Positions 6,756 through 16,034 are shown, counted from the first letter of the stretch. The stretch: DNA of 49,664 nt from Halorubrum sp. (GCA_028275105.1 JAQCNI010000018.1:1-49664); one strand, 5' to 3'. Notes: generated by a model from the sequence alone, not told the origin. Program-made: numbers and translations.

Positions 6756-8522
6756 TCAGGCGCTCGAGTGAGCCTGTCGGATCACCGTCCAGTCGGCCGG
6801 GTCGATCCGATTCTCGCCGAACGACGTGTTCTCCGGATACGCCGTTAGGATCAGGATCCGGGTGAGGTCATCGAGGTAGTCCGCGAGCGTCTCGAGGGTT
6901 CCGTCCGACAACCCGCCGAGTTGGTCGAGGAGCACGACGGGAGTGACGTCGGCGACGTCGTACGCCTCGAACCCGGCGACGGCGGTGACCAGACCCAACA
7001 GTTCGACCTCCCCTTCGCTGAGCGCGTCCAGCCCGACCTCGCGGCCGTCCCGGGCGACCACGAGTTCGAATTCCGACGTGAGACGGGCGGTCTCAAAGCT
7101 GGTCTCGAACCGCGAGACCGTCGTCCGGATCGCGTCGTCGAACTCGGTTCGAATCCGATTCCGGACCTTCTCCTTCCGGGTCCGGAGTTCGGTTATCTCG
7201 TCGGTGAGCGACTCCGTTTCCTCCCGCAACGTTTCGACCCGGCCCGCGGCCGTCTCCGCCTCCTCGATATCGTCAGCAAGGTCCTCGAGTTCGGCCTCCT
7301 TGTACTTGATCTCGCTCCGGACGTCCGAGACCTCCTCGTCGGCGCCGTCAACCTCGGCTTCAAGCCGGTCGATCTCGTCATCGACGCTGTTGAGCCGGTC
7401 CCGGGCGCTCGAAAGGTTCCCCTCGCGTTCGGAGATCGTCTCCTCGAGTTTGGTGATCCGCGACTCGAGGTCCGCCTTCCGTTGGCGTTTCCGCTCGACC
7501 GCGTCGCGCTCGCTTTCCAGCCGTTCCATTCGCTCCTCGTACTCGTCGACCGCCTCCCGGAGTTCGAGAACCTCGTCGCCGATCGCCTCGAGTTGAGCCC
7601 CGAGCACGTCGGCCGTCGTGTCGTTGCCACAGAGCCAACAGGAGTGCGTGTCCTCGAGCAATCCCCGGTCGACGTCGGCGAGCAGGTCGAGCCGGTCCTC
7701 CTCGACCAGCCGCTTGTTGGCGGAGTATACCGACTGGAGCAGTTCCTCGTCCTCCCGGGCGCGTTCGTACTCCTCGCGGACCGCGACGAGTTCATCCTCG
7801 ATGTCGTCCGTGTCCGTGGTCTCGATGGCCTCGTACTCCTCGTACGCCGCCGTCAACTTCTCACGGGATCGGGACAGCGTCCGTTCGAGTCGCTCGATGA
7901 GGTCCGTCACGCGCTCCCGTTCCGCCCGGTGGTCGCTCAACTGTTCGCGCATCTCGGACGGCATTGCGTCCTCGAATTTGGTTTCGCGCTCCCGGAGCTC
8001 CTCGAGTTCGGACTCGAGTTCGTTCCGCCGTTGCGTCAGGGAGACGAGCCGGTCGGCCCGTTCTTCCGCCCGCTGGAGCTCTATCTCGACCGAGTCACGT
8101 TCGTCGCGCAGCTCCCCGATCCGTCCGTCGATGTCGGCGACGTCGAGCGGGCGGGTCAACACCTCCGCCAAATCCCTGCCGTCGCGGACGGCGCTCCGGA
8201 CCTCGTTGTCCTCGTCGAGGAAGGCGAAGAGGTCGACGAGCAGGCGGTCGTACTCGTCGTCCAGTACCGGGTCGCCGTCGCTGACGACGTTGGGGCCGTT
8301 GCGGTCAAGCCGAACGGTATGAGTGTCTCCGTCGAGTTCGACGACAACCTCGCCGGCCTCCTTTCCCTCGGTAAGCGGCGCTCGGACGCCGAACGCCGTT
8401 TCGACGGCGCGGACGAAGCTCGATTTTCCCTGCCAGTTCGACGCCTGTACGGTGTTGATCCCCGGATCGATGTCAGCATGTCCTTCCAGAATGCCCGCGA
8501 TGTTCGTTATTCGCACGTCCAT
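6756..8522 (-). CDS. Archaea-specific SMC-related protein (ASRP), Rad50-like coiled-coil ATPase
   Basis: A 588-aa protein with split ABC-ATPase halves around a long antiparallel coiled coil. The Walker A region is ASNWQGKSSF (residues 27-36), lacking the usual first Gly. A coiled coil runs from about 125 to 275, then a zinc-hook-like Cys-Trp-Leu-Cys with Cys295 and Cys298, and a second coiled coil about 320-460. The signature-like motif is LSEGEVELLGLV and Walker B is PVVLLDQLGG, where the usual catalytic Glu is Gln. It is smaller than Rad50. In haloarchaea ASRP genes sit next to rdfA; here rdfA ends 135 nt upstream on the same strand. DNA or chromosome organisation is the family expectation; the role with RdfA is unresolved. 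Confidence 0.85.
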   Translation of the reverse strand: MDVRITNIAGILEGHADIDPGINTVQASNWQGKSSFVRAVETAFGVRAPLTEGKEAGEVVVELDGDTHTVRLDRNGPNVVSDGDPVLDDEYDRLLVDLFAFLDEDNEVRSAVRDGRDLAEVLTRPLDVADIDGRIGELRDERDSVEIELQRAEERADRLVSLTQRRNELESELEELRERETKFEDAMPSEMREQLSDHRAERERVTDLIERLERTLSRSREKLTAAYEEYEAIETTDTDDIEDELVAVREEYERAREDEELLQSVYSANKRLVEEDRLDLLADVDRGLLEDTHSCWLCGNDTTADVLGAQLEAIGDEVLELREAVDEYEERMERLESERDAVERKRQRKADLESRITKLEETISEREGNLSSARDRLNSVDDEIDRLEAEVDGADEEVSDVRSEIKYKEAELEDLADDIEEAETAAGRVETLREETESLTDEITELRTRKEKVRNRIRTEFDDAIRTTVSRFETSFETARLTSEFELVVARDGREVGLDALSEGEVELLGLVTAVAGFEAYDVADVTPVVLLDQLGGLSDGTLETLADYLDDLTRILILTAYPENTSFGENRIDPADWTVIRQAHSSA

Positions 8523-8657
8523 TTATTGATCTGATCTAATGGGTAGGGTAAAGAAATTGACGATCGATTCAATTCGATCGTCAGAAAGGGGACGTGAGCG
8601 CACCGGGAAACAAATTGGAGGCGGTTCGGTCGACCCGGAGTCGGTACCGGGGCGGGC

Positions 8658-9287
8658 CTACCCGTCCACGCCGAGATGCGCCTCACAGACGTATCCGAGC
8701 CGCAGCGTCTCGTTCAGCGTCCGTCTGGTCGGACACTCGGGACACGATAGCTGGACCCGAACGGAGACGTCGGCGTCGGTCGCCCCCTCGATCCGTCCCT
8801 TCGTTTCGTGCGAGGAGAGCGCCTTTTCGACCTTCTCCACGAGACGATCCGACGCGATTTCGACGCTCGTCCGTTCCCAGTCGGTTTCGGCCTCCCGCGT
8901 CTCCTTTTCGTCGCCCAAGCAGTCGGTGAGGTGCCGTCGGAGGGTGCTAAACGAGATCATATCCTTGTGGAGCCGCTCGCCGTCGATCCCGTCCTGTGTT
9001 AAGTCGTCGAGGAGTTCGTCACGGGCAATATCGTTGTCGCCGGTCAGCGTCTCGAACTCGTCGTCGAGGCGCGTGCCGAGGGTCAGTCGGTCGTTCGCCT
9101 CGTACGCGCTCCGTAGCAGGCGCTTGTTGAACCACGTTGAGAGCGACCGATAGCCCCGTTCCTCGAACCGTCCCTCACCCTTCCAGAGGGCGGTCAGTTC
9201 GCGATCGAGGTCGTCGAAGTCGTCGTGGTCCGCCTCGACGTCGTATCGATCGGCCACCCGCCCGACCTTACACCGTTCGGAACTCAT
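8658..9287 (-). CDS. rdfA: Rod-determining factor RdfA-family protein
   Basis: A 209-aa protein beginning MSSERCKVGRVADRYDVE, the N-terminal hallmark of RdfA. The middle holds the LTALWKGEGRFEERGYRSLS, then TWFNKRLL and SFSTLRRHLTDCLG segments shared by the family. The C-terminus has a Cys-Pro-Glu-Cys pair and a later Cys-Glu-Ala-His, which could bind zinc. RdfA was described as a factor needed for rod-shaped cells in Haloferax volcanii, and halophiles carry many paralogues. It precedes the ASRP gene on the same strand, forming a likely two-gene operon. Whether this paralogue affects shape is not known. Confidence 0.85.
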   Translation of the reverse strand: MSSERCKVGRVADRYDVEADHDDFDDLDRELTALWKGEGRFEERGYRSLSTWFNKRLLRSAYEANDRLTLGTRLDDEFETLTGDNDIARDELLDDLTQDGIDGERLHKDMISFSTLRRHLTDCLGDEKETREAETDWERTSVEIASDRLVEKVEKALSSHETKGRIEGATDADVSVRVQLSCPECPTRRTLNETLRLGYVCEAHLGVDG

Positions 9288-9398
9288 CGGCGGATCGACT
9301 CTCGCAAGCGGTTTAGGCTTACTGGAAGGGCCCGATGCGGATTGCCGTGAGCGCCCGCGACCGGAACGGCGCGGAAGCCCGTCCCGGTACCCGGCGGA

Positions 9399-10499
9399 TT
9401 AGTACAGTCGTTCGGTGAGCCAGTCGGCGGCCATCGGCCGATACTTGTACGGGATGTTGTTACAGACGTGATTCCCCTCCTCGTACAGGACGAACTCGCC
9501 GTTCGCCGCGCCCTCGACGATACGCTCCGTCTGTGCGGGCGGGATGATGTGATCATTCGTTCCGGTGACCATCAGCGAGGGGGCGGTGAGCTCGTCGATG
9601 TCGTCGCGGAGCGACATCGCGTCCGTAATCTCGTCGACCTCGACGAGTGACTCGCTTTGACACGCCCACATGAACTGCTCTTTCACCAGATCGGACCCCC
9701 GACCGCTCACGGAGCCGACGGTGAACGGGCCGGAGATGCCGACGCACGCGTCGAACCGGGGCTCGTTGGCGGCGACGTACGGCGCATAAAACCCGCCGAG
9801 TGAGACGCCGTAGACGCCGACGCGGTCGACGTCGACGCCGTCCGGATCGAGCTCCTCAACGCGGTCAAGCACGGCCGAGATGAGTTCCGGGTAGTCGGGG
9901 GTCATCCCCTGTTCGTACCACGTTTCACCCTGTGCGGCGCCGTCGACGGCCACGGTCGCGACCCCGCGGTCATGGAAGTCCGGGTCGTACGCCGAGAGCT
10001 CCTCCTTGATCGAGTCCAGGCCGGGCAGGAGAACGACGAGCGGCGAGTCGCCGGTCCCGTCCGGACTCGCCTCCGGAACCCGGAGGTTCCCGGGGACATC
10101 GAAGTCGCGGTACGGCGCCTCGATGCGCTGGACCGGCGGGTCGAGGTACTCGCCGGCGCGGCTGAACAGGTCCACCGCGGTCAGGTGCGCGTCGTCCCGC
10201 TCGTCCTCGTCGACGTGCCAGACGTGCGACCCGAAGTGATAGTACATCGAGGCCTGCTTGAGGTGGCGGCCGGCGGCCCGCTCGTCCCCGCGGTCGAGGG
10301 CGTTCTCGCCGAGTTCGGCGTGTTCGTCGCCCATCGCGGCGAACTCCGAACACCAGTCGGCCCAGCCGTCGATGCGCTCCGCCAGTCGGGTAAGGTCGTT
10401 GTGATCGATGCCGTTCGCGACGAACCGCGGCGTCCACTTCTCCAGCGACTCGGTCGCGAAGTTCTCCCCACGGTCCGCATGCTCCTCGGACTCGGACAT
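9399..10499 (-). CDS. Alpha/beta hydrolase, dihydropseudooxynicotine-hydrolase/FrsA-like (C-C or ester hydrolase)
   Basis: A 366-aa protein with an N-terminal helical region (1-130) and an alpha/beta-hydrolase core. The core shows PLVVLLPGLDSIKEELSAYD (oxyanion loop), nucleophile Ser233 in GVSLGGF, Asp316 in TGTNDHIIP and His344 in EGNHVCNN, so the triad is complete. The N-terminal cap plus this core matches the family containing 2,6-dihydropseudooxynicotine hydrolase and DUF1100-type esterases. The frame is open much further upstream, but the ATG at 10499 gives a normal N-terminus. The reaction probably cleaves a C-C or ester bond in a catabolic intermediate; substrate unknown. Confidence 0.8.
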   Translation of the reverse strand: MSESEEHADRGENFATESLEKWTPRFVANGIDHNDLTRLAERIDGWADWCSEFAAMGDEHAELGENALDRGDERAAGRHLKQASMYYHFGSHVWHVDEDERDDAHLTAVDLFSRAGEYLDPPVQRIEAPYRDFDVPGNLRVPEASPDGTGDSPLVVLLPGLDSIKEELSAYDPDFHDRGVATVAVDGAAQGETWYEQGMTPDYPELISAVLDRVEELDPDGVDVDRVGVYGVSLGGFYAPYVAANEPRFDACVGISGPFTVGSVSGRGSDLVKEQFMWACQSESLVEVDEITDAMSLRDDIDELTAPSLMVTGTNDHIIPPAQTERIVEGAANGEFVLYEEGNHVCNNIPYKYRPMAADWLTERLY

Positions 10500-10731
10500 A
10501 CGAGCTTTGACTCCCCCGAGTAACAAAACGTTTGCCACGACGGCAGCGGTACCGGTCGGACCCGAGAACACGGTTGAGCGAAGGGACCACCTCGAAGGCC
10601 CTCCTGCCGTCGGCTCCCGTAACTCGCGGTGATCCTCGGCTCGCTTCGCTCGCCAGCGACGTCGATCGGCCGGCGGAGCCGGCGAGAGCGATATCGGCCG
10701 ACCGACCGGCCGGGTCGTCGGCGCCGCTCGG

Positions 10732-11754
10732 TCACTCCGGGCGCATCGCGGCCCGGCCCACGACGCCCCCGTCACAGACGTCGCCGAGGAGATCCGGGGT
10801 GCCGTCGAACCCGGCGACCGCCGAAACGATCGGCTCGATGGTCCCGTCGGCGACCAGTTCGGCCGCCCGCTGGAGCTCGTGTTTCGAACAGTACCGGCTC
10901 CCGACGACGGCCACCTCGTTCATCACTTCCGCCCGCGGCGAGAGTGACATCTCGTTCCCGGGGAAGGTCGTCAGGTTGACCAGCGTCCCGCGCGGACCCA
11001 ACAGATCCACGGACGCCTCCAGAAGGTCGGTCACGCCGGTGAAATCGATGACCGCGTCGTACGGCTCGTCCGCGAGCGCGGTCAGGTCGTTCTCCTCGCC
11101 CGGGTCGTGGACGCGCTCCGCGCCGACGGCGGCACACCGGTCGAGTTTGTGGCTCGCGGCGTCGACCGCCGTCACGTCGGCGCCGAAGTGGTCGGCGACC
11201 TGAACCATGTGGATCCCCACGCCCCCACCCGCACCCAGGACCAGGACCCGGTCGCCACGCTCGACGTTCGCGCGCTGGTTCGCCACGTGATACGGCGTTG
11301 CGACGGCGTCGGGGATGACCGTCGCGTCCACCGGATCGATCCCGTCGGGGATCCCGATGACGTTGCGGCCGGGGAGACACGCGTACTCCGCGAATCCGCC
11401 GTCCGTGTTCACGCTGATCCATCCCTCGTGGTTCTCACAGAGCGAGTCGTGACCCGACCGGCACGCTCGGCAGTGACCACAGACGATGTGGAAGTACGCC
11501 GTCACGGGATCACCCTCCTCGACGTGGGTGACGCCGTCGCCGACCGCGTCGACCCGTCCGACGAGTTCGTGACCGGGAACACGCGGGAGGTCGTCGGGGT
11601 CGTCCCCGAGGTTCCCGTCCATGACGTTTCGGACCGTCCGGCCAATCCCGGTTGCCTCCACGGCGATCCGCACCGCCGTCGCCGACGGCTCCGGCTTCGG
11701 TCGTTCGGCCCGCGCGAGCGTTTCGCCCCACTCGGCTATCTCAAGACAGTCCAT
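10732..11754 (-). CDS. Medium-chain zinc-type dehydrogenase with altered catalytic zinc site
   Basis: A 340-aa medium-chain dehydrogenase/reductase. The structural zinc loop is complete (CGHCRACRSGHDSLC) and the Rossmann motif is VLGAGGGVG. The GHE motif is present (VPGHELVGRV). The usual catalytic ligand motif GICG(S/T)D reads GIGRTVRN, so the ligand Cys is Gly. The frame is open far upstream in the antisense of the next gene; ATG at 11754 is chosen because homology to MDR proteins begins at MDCLEIAEW. A TTTTATTA element lies about 30-38 nt before it. It follows the M24 gene by 79 nt on the same strand. Confidence 0.82.
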   Translation of the reverse strand: MDCLEIAEWGETLARAERPKPEPSATAVRIAVEATGIGRTVRNVMDGNLGDDPDDLPRVPGHELVGRVDAVGDGVTHVEEGDPVTAYFHIVCGHCRACRSGHDSLCENHEGWISVNTDGGFAEYACLPGRNVIGIPDGIDPVDATVIPDAVATPYHVANQRANVERGDRVLVLGAGGGVGIHMVQVADHFGADVTAVDAASHKLDRCAAVGAERVHDPGEENDLTALADEPYDAVIDFTGVTDLLEASVDLLGPRGTLVNLTTFPGNEMSLSPRAEVMNEVAVVGSRYCSKHELQRAAELVADGTIEPIVSAVAGFDGTPDLLGDVCDGGVVGRAAMRPE

Positions 11755-11833
11755 GCGAACGCCCGTACCGAGCGCGCCGACCGTAATAAAACTCGGTTCC
11801 TCGTCCGTTGATTTCCGGGAGCGCCGTCGCCGC

Positions 11834-13060
11834 TCAGACGCGGACGAACTCCAGCGGGTGCTCCTGGATGACTTCGGGACCGTCCGACCGAACGACGACG
11901 AGGTTGCCGGTCTGGACCCCGTACCGCTCGTCTCTGGTGATCGGGTTCGGCTGGACGACGACGGCCATCCCCTCCCGGATCTCGATCGGGTCCTCGCTAC
12001 CGTAATCGCCGTCCTTGGCCGCCTCGATGTCCGCCCGGCCGATCGTGGGGGGAACGATGTCGACGCCGAACCCGTGGACCAACCCGTCGTAGATGGTGTA
12101 CGGCGACTCAACGAGCGGTTCGGCCGCGTGGAGGACGTCCTCGGTCGTGTTACCGGGTTCGAGGACGTCGAGGATGTTCTCGTAGGTCCGCTCGGCGACG
12201 TCGTGGAGGTCCCGATACCGTTCGGGCGGCTCCGCGCCGACGGCAAACGTTCGCTGAGTCTGGCCGGTGTAGCCCCAGTACCCCGCCCCGAGTTCCGCGT
12301 TGACGACGTCGCCCTCACGGATCGTCCGGTTCGACGCCTGCTTCCAGTGGAGACACTTGCCCGGTTCGGGGTCGTCCATGGGCGTCGAGGAGATGAACGT
12401 GATGTACTGGTCGCCGCCGTCGGCGAGGTACGACTCCTCGACGGCAGCCTTGAGTTCCATCTCGGTGATCCCGGGCTCGAGGGCTTCTTCGAGCGCCCGG
12501 GTCGCCGTGTCGGTGTGTGCCGCGCCGCCCTTGAGCCACTCGATCTCCGCCTCGCTCTTCTCGACCCGGACGTCCTCATAGGGCGCCGAAAAGTCGACGA
12601 GGGCGGCATCGAGACCGGCGTCGATCGTCTCGTGGTGGTCGTGCGGGAGCGTGATCCCATGGCTGGCACGCGGACCGGCGAGGCCGACGGTGCCGTCGGC
12701 CGCGGCCGTCCCCTCGAGGCGGTCGACGACGTTGCCCGCGGGGTCGATCCCGCCGTCGACGACGTCGTCGATCTCGCTCCATGCCACCGCCGTCGGAACG
12801 TGGCTGCCCAGCCCGATGAGCAGTTGGGACGGCTCCGCGGGGTCCGCAAAGAACACGAGGTAGTTGTGGTGGTGGTCGAGGTAGTTGGCCAGGTAATGAA
12901 TGTTCGCCTGATACCGGCGCGCAATGCCGGAGTTGCCGTACATCACGAGGGCGTCGACCCCCGCCTCGCGCATGGTCTCACGGACGGCCGTGCGGCGACG
13001 GTCGAACTCGGACTCGGAGAATCGCGGGAAATGCTCCGCCGACGGGTGCTGGCTCGCCAT
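11834..13060 (-). CDS. M24 (pita-bread) family protein without metal ligands; creatinase-like
   Basis: A 408-aa protein with an N-terminal creatinase/prolidase-type domain (about 15-165) and a C-terminal pita-bread domain. The five metal-ligand positions of canonical M24 peptidases are mostly changed. VNAELGAGYWGYTGQTQRTF has Glu and Gln where the two Asp should be. The His of VHGFGVDI is kept. VVVQPNP has Gln instead of Glu, and GVQTGNLVVV has Gly instead of the last Glu. Creatinase is a known M24 member without metal. A metal-dependent aminopeptidase is therefore unlikely; a creatinase-like amidinohydrolase, or another metal-free C-N hydrolase or lyase, fits better. A paralogue with the same substitutions is at 18651-19883. 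Confidence 0.82.
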   Translation of the reverse strand: MASQHPSAEHFPRFSESEFDRRRTAVRETMREAGVDALVMYGNSGIARRYQANIHYLANYLDHHHNYLVFFADPAEPSQLLIGLGSHVPTAVAWSEIDDVVDGGIDPAGNVVDRLEGTAAADGTVGLAGPRASHGITLPHDHHETIDAGLDAALVDFSAPYEDVRVEKSEAEIEWLKGGAAHTDTATRALEEALEPGITEMELKAAVEESYLADGGDQYITFISSTPMDDPEPGKCLHWKQASNRTIREGDVVNAELGAGYWGYTGQTQRTFAVGAEPPERYRDLHDVAERTYENILDVLEPGNTTEDVLHAAEPLVESPYTIYDGLVHGFGVDIVPPTIGRADIEAAKDGDYGSEDPIEIREGMAVVVQPNPITRDERYGVQTGNLVVVRSDGPEVIQEHPLEFVRV

Positions 13061-13174
13061 ACACTCGCGGCGGTCGCCGCGGGCTTAGTGGTTTGGGTGA
13101 CGACAAGCGGTAGTGTTCGGAGAAGCGGCTACGGCCGACGACGGCGACGTCACCGCCCGAAACTCCTCGGCGAT

Positions 13175-13250
13175 GACCGGAGCCGAGGGCGACGACCGGA
13201 ACCGAAGGCGACGACCGGAACCGAAGGCGACGACCGGAACCGAAGGCGAC
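13175..13250. repeat. Four tandem copies of a 19-bp unit
   Basis: The unit GACCGGAACCGAAGGCGAC is repeated head to tail at 13175, 13194, 13213 and 13232; the first copy differs at two positions and a partial GACC follows. It lies in the 314-bp gap between the M24 gene (start 13060) and the dehydrogenase end (13375). Nothing else is visible in this gap except a possible promoter for the M24 gene. Confidence 0.85.
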
Positions 13251-13374
13251 GACCGACCGTGGATCGAAGGTGACGGAGAGCCGCGGACCGACGTCGCGGG
13301 CGCTAGCGGGACGCCGGTCGAAAAGTATGGACATAAAAGCGGTCGAAGGATGATCGACCAGCCGAGGCGGTACG

Positions 13375-14457
13375 TTAGAACCTACAGACGACCTTGATCG
13401 CGCCGTCTTCGCGGTTCTTGAACGTATTGAACGCGTCCTCGAACGCCTCGAACTCGAACTCGTGGGTGATGAGCGAGTCGACGTCGCTCTGCCCGTTCTT
13501 CACCATCCGAGCGCTGGCCTCGGCCTTGTTCGCGTGGGCGCGCGCTCCGCGGAAGTCGATCTCCTCCTTGACGAGGTCCGCCATCGGGATTTCGAGGAGG
13601 TTCGTATTGGGAATCCCGTCCAGGCTGACCGTGCCACCCTTCCGAGTCATCCACACCGCCTGCTGGAAGCCCGCCTCGCTCCCGGCGGCCTCGAGTGTCA
13701 CGTCGACGCCGGTGCCATCGGTCAGGTCACGCACTTGCTCGACGACGTCGTCCTCGCGGTACGAGATGGTGTGTTCGGCGCCGAGCTCCTCGGCCAGCTC
13801 GTTCCGGCTCGGGCTCCCGATCCCGATGACGCTTCCGGCTCCCATCGCGACCGCGTGCTGGACGAGGAGGAGGCCGACGGTGCCCGTTCCGATGACGGCG
13901 ACGTCGTCGCCGGGTTCGATGTTCCCACGAACCGAACACTGGAGCGCGATCGCGTTCACGTCCAGCAGCGCGCCCTCGGACCAGGAGACGCTCTCGTCGA
14001 ACTCGTAGAGGCTGTCGGCCGGGATGGTGACGTACTCGGCAAAGGCGCCGTCCATCGTGTGGCCGATCTGTCGGTGGCCGGTGTCGAAGTCGCCGTAGTT
14101 GTGACAGAGGTTATACCGGCCCTTCCGGCACATTTCACAGTGGCCACAGCCGGAGTGGGTCTCGCTGAACACGCGGTCGCCCGGCTCGAACCGGTCGACG
14201 TTGTCGTGGACGTCAACGATCTCGCCGGACCACTCGTGGCCCGGGATGAAGGGATAGCCCGGGGGCCATCCATCGACGTCGCTGCTGAAGATCTTGGGGT
14301 CGGTGCCGCAGATCGAGGCCGCCTCAACCCGACAGAGCACGTTCTCCACGTCGTCGACTTCGGGCGTATCGATGGTGTCCATCGACCAGTCGTCGGGACC
14401 GTGGAGTACGACGGCTTTCATACTGTTCGGGATGGCCTCGCCTATTTCTACTGCCAT
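13375..14457 (-). CDS. Zinc-dependent alcohol/sorbitol-type dehydrogenase (MDR)
   Basis: A 360-aa MDR. Catalytic zinc motifs are ICGTDPK and PGHEWSGEI, the structural zinc loop is GCGHCEMCRKGRYNLC, and the Rossmann motif is VIGTGTVGLL. Family reaction: NAD(P)-linked oxidation of a secondary alcohol or polyol. The start at 14457 is supported by the paralogue at 34306-35379, whose N-terminal extension (SVEANAIPNRM) aligns with AVEIGEAIPNSM here; an internal ATG at 14421 is an alternative because an AATAATATA element is only about 6 nt upstream of 14457. Substrate unknown. Confidence 0.88.
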   Translation of the reverse strand: MAVEIGEAIPNSMKAVVLHGPDDWSMDTIDTPEVDDVENVLCRVEAASICGTDPKIFSSDVDGWPPGYPFIPGHEWSGEIVDVHDNVDRFEPGDRVFSETHSGCGHCEMCRKGRYNLCHNYGDFDTGHRQIGHTMDGAFAEYVTIPADSLYEFDESVSWSEGALLDVNAIALQCSVRGNIEPGDDVAVIGTGTVGLLLVQHAVAMGAGSVIGIGSPSRNELAEELGAEHTISYREDDVVEQVRDLTDGTGVDVTLEAAGSEAGFQQAVWMTRKGGTVSLDGIPNTNLLEIPMADLVKEEIDFRGARAHANKAEASARMVKNGQSDVDSLITHEFEFEAFEDAFNTFKNREDGAIKVVCRF

Positions 14458-14630
14458 GAACTATATTATTCGGAACTGCCTCATAGGTGTTACGCTCTTT
14501 CCCATAGGGTCCGGAGAACCACCTCGACTGTTCGGTCCGCGTCGATACGCCCGTTCGGGTTCGGTCCGGGACAGTCCGAACCGGCCCGGATTGACCCGAT
14601 TGGACCGAAGGGCGGTCCCGACGGTCGAGC

Positions 14631-16034
14631 CTACGAGTCCGACGAGGAACTCCCACGCTCGGCCATCATGGACGACGCCCGCGCCTGCCAGTCTCCCCGG
14701 AGGTACCAGAACGTCGCCAACGAGAGCATCCAGAGGTACGACAGCACGAGCACCGCGTACACGGCGACCACGCCGACGTCGAGCAGTTCGCCGGCGACGT
14801 ACGTGCCGCCCAACATGATCACCCACGCGCCGATCATCCGCGCGAGGAAGGGGATCCGCGTCTCGCCGGCGCCCCGAAGCGCGCCCGCGACGACGAAGAA
14901 CATCCCGAAGAAGACCCCGCCGACGCCGAAGACGCGCGCAAAGTCGACCGCGTAACCGAGCGTGGCCGGATCGCTCGTGAACACTCTGGCGAGCGGCTCG
15001 GCCGCGACGAACAGCGTCCCGCCGGACAGCGAGAGGACGCCGAACGCCAGCCCGATGACCGCGGCGCCGTTGAACCGCGCCGCCTCGGGGTCGTCGCTGC
15101 CGAGCGTCTGGCCGACGATGACGCTCGACGCGGTGCTGAACGACCGATAGAACGGGCCGGTTACCTGTTGACGCATTCGGCGACCGATGTGGAACGCGGC
15201 CACGACCTCGGTCCCGAACCCCAACAGCAGCGCGTTGAACGGGAACGAAGCCAGCGTCGCCGACATCCCCTCGGCGAACTGTGGGGTCCCGATGACGATG
15301 AGCTGGCGCGTGATCGTCGGGTCCCCCGGCCGGGCGAACGAGAGCCCGACGTGCGAGGTCGACATGGCGGCGAGGATACAGCCCGCGGTAAACGTGTTCG
15401 CGATCGCCGTCGCGAGGCCGACGCCGAAGATGCCCAGCCGCGGGGAGGGACCCAGACCCAGCCCGAGCACGACCGAACAGCCGATGTTGATGACGTTCGC
15501 CCCGATGTTGATCATCATCGGCGTCCGGGTGTCTCCGGTCCCTTGAAGCGCACGGACGCCGATGATGGCGACGTGTCGCGCCGGACTGGCCACGAGGATG
15601 ACCGCCAGATACGTCCCACCCAACTCGATCACTTCGGGGGCCGCACCCAGCACGTCGATCGCGAGCGACCCGAACGCCACGCCGGCGCCCGCCAGCGGGA
15701 CCCCGATTAACGCCCCGAGGATCAACGCCTGCGTGACCGCCTCGTCGCGGTTGGCGGTCGCCCCCGCGCCGGTGTCCTGACTCGACAGCGAGATCGCGGC
15801 GCCGCCGAGCCCCTGGCCGAGCCGGAGGGGGATCTGCGCGTAGAGGTCGGCGAGCCCGATCGCGGCGACGGCGACCGGGGAAAACAGCCCGGTGACGATG
15901 ATGTCAGTCGTCCGCATCAGGGTCCGGAACACCTGCTGTACCATCACCGGCCAGGAGAGTTCGGCGGTCCATCGCCAGACCGCCTTCGCCCGCTCCAGCC
16001 GACTCCCGCCGGACCCCGGGATCTCCGCGTTCAC
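14631..16034 (-). CDS. MATE-family multidrug/metabolite efflux transporter
   Basis: A 467-aa integral membrane protein with about 12 hydrophobic segments. The two MATE halves are visible: WRWTAELSWPVMVQQVFRTL at the N-terminus with the TDIIVTGLFSPVAVAAIGLA segment, and the second half beginning LIVIGTPQFAEGMSATLASF. It would exchange Na+ or H+ for a drug or organic cation. The start is GTG at 16034. It is followed by an EamA-type exporter gene upstream on the same strand. Efflux of a toxic substrate or intermediate of the neighbouring pathway is plausible. Confidence 0.88.
   Translation of the reverse strand: MNAEIPGSGGSRLERAKAVWRWTAELSWPVMVQQVFRTLMRTTDIIVTGLFSPVAVAAIGLADLYAQIPLRLGQGLGGAAISLSSQDTGAGATANRDEAVTQALILGALIGVPLAGAGVAFGSLAIDVLGAAPEVIELGGTYLAVILVASPARHVAIIGVRALQGTGDTRTPMMINIGANVINIGCSVVLGLGLGPSPRLGIFGVGLATAIANTFTAGCILAAMSTSHVGLSFARPGDPTITRQLIVIGTPQFAEGMSATLASFPFNALLLGFGTEVVAAFHIGRRMRQQVTGPFYRSFSTASSVIVGQTLGSDDPEAARFNGAAVIGLAFGVLSLSGGTLFVAAEPLARVFTSDPATLGYAVDFARVFGVGGVFFGMFFVVAGALRGAGETRIPFLARMIGAWVIMLGGTYVAGELLDVGVVAVYAVLVLSYLWMLSLATFWYLRGDWQARASSMMAERGSSSSDS

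Noticed and set aside
6921-8534. Long plus-strand open frame opposite the ASRP gene
   Set aside because: It is the antisense of the ASRP coding sequence; its product has no recognisable motif and the reverse frame is clearly the real protein.
10732-12924. 730-codon minus-strand frame through the dehydrogenase
   Set aside because: The first half is Ser/Thr/Arg-rich and lies in the wrong frame of the M24 gene; only the part from 11754 matches a dehydrogenase.
11621-13273. Plus-strand frame of about 550 codons opposite an M24 gene
   Set aside because: GC-rich antisense artefact; Arg/Val/Asp-rich without homology, and the opposite frames hold the M24 and dehydrogenase genes.
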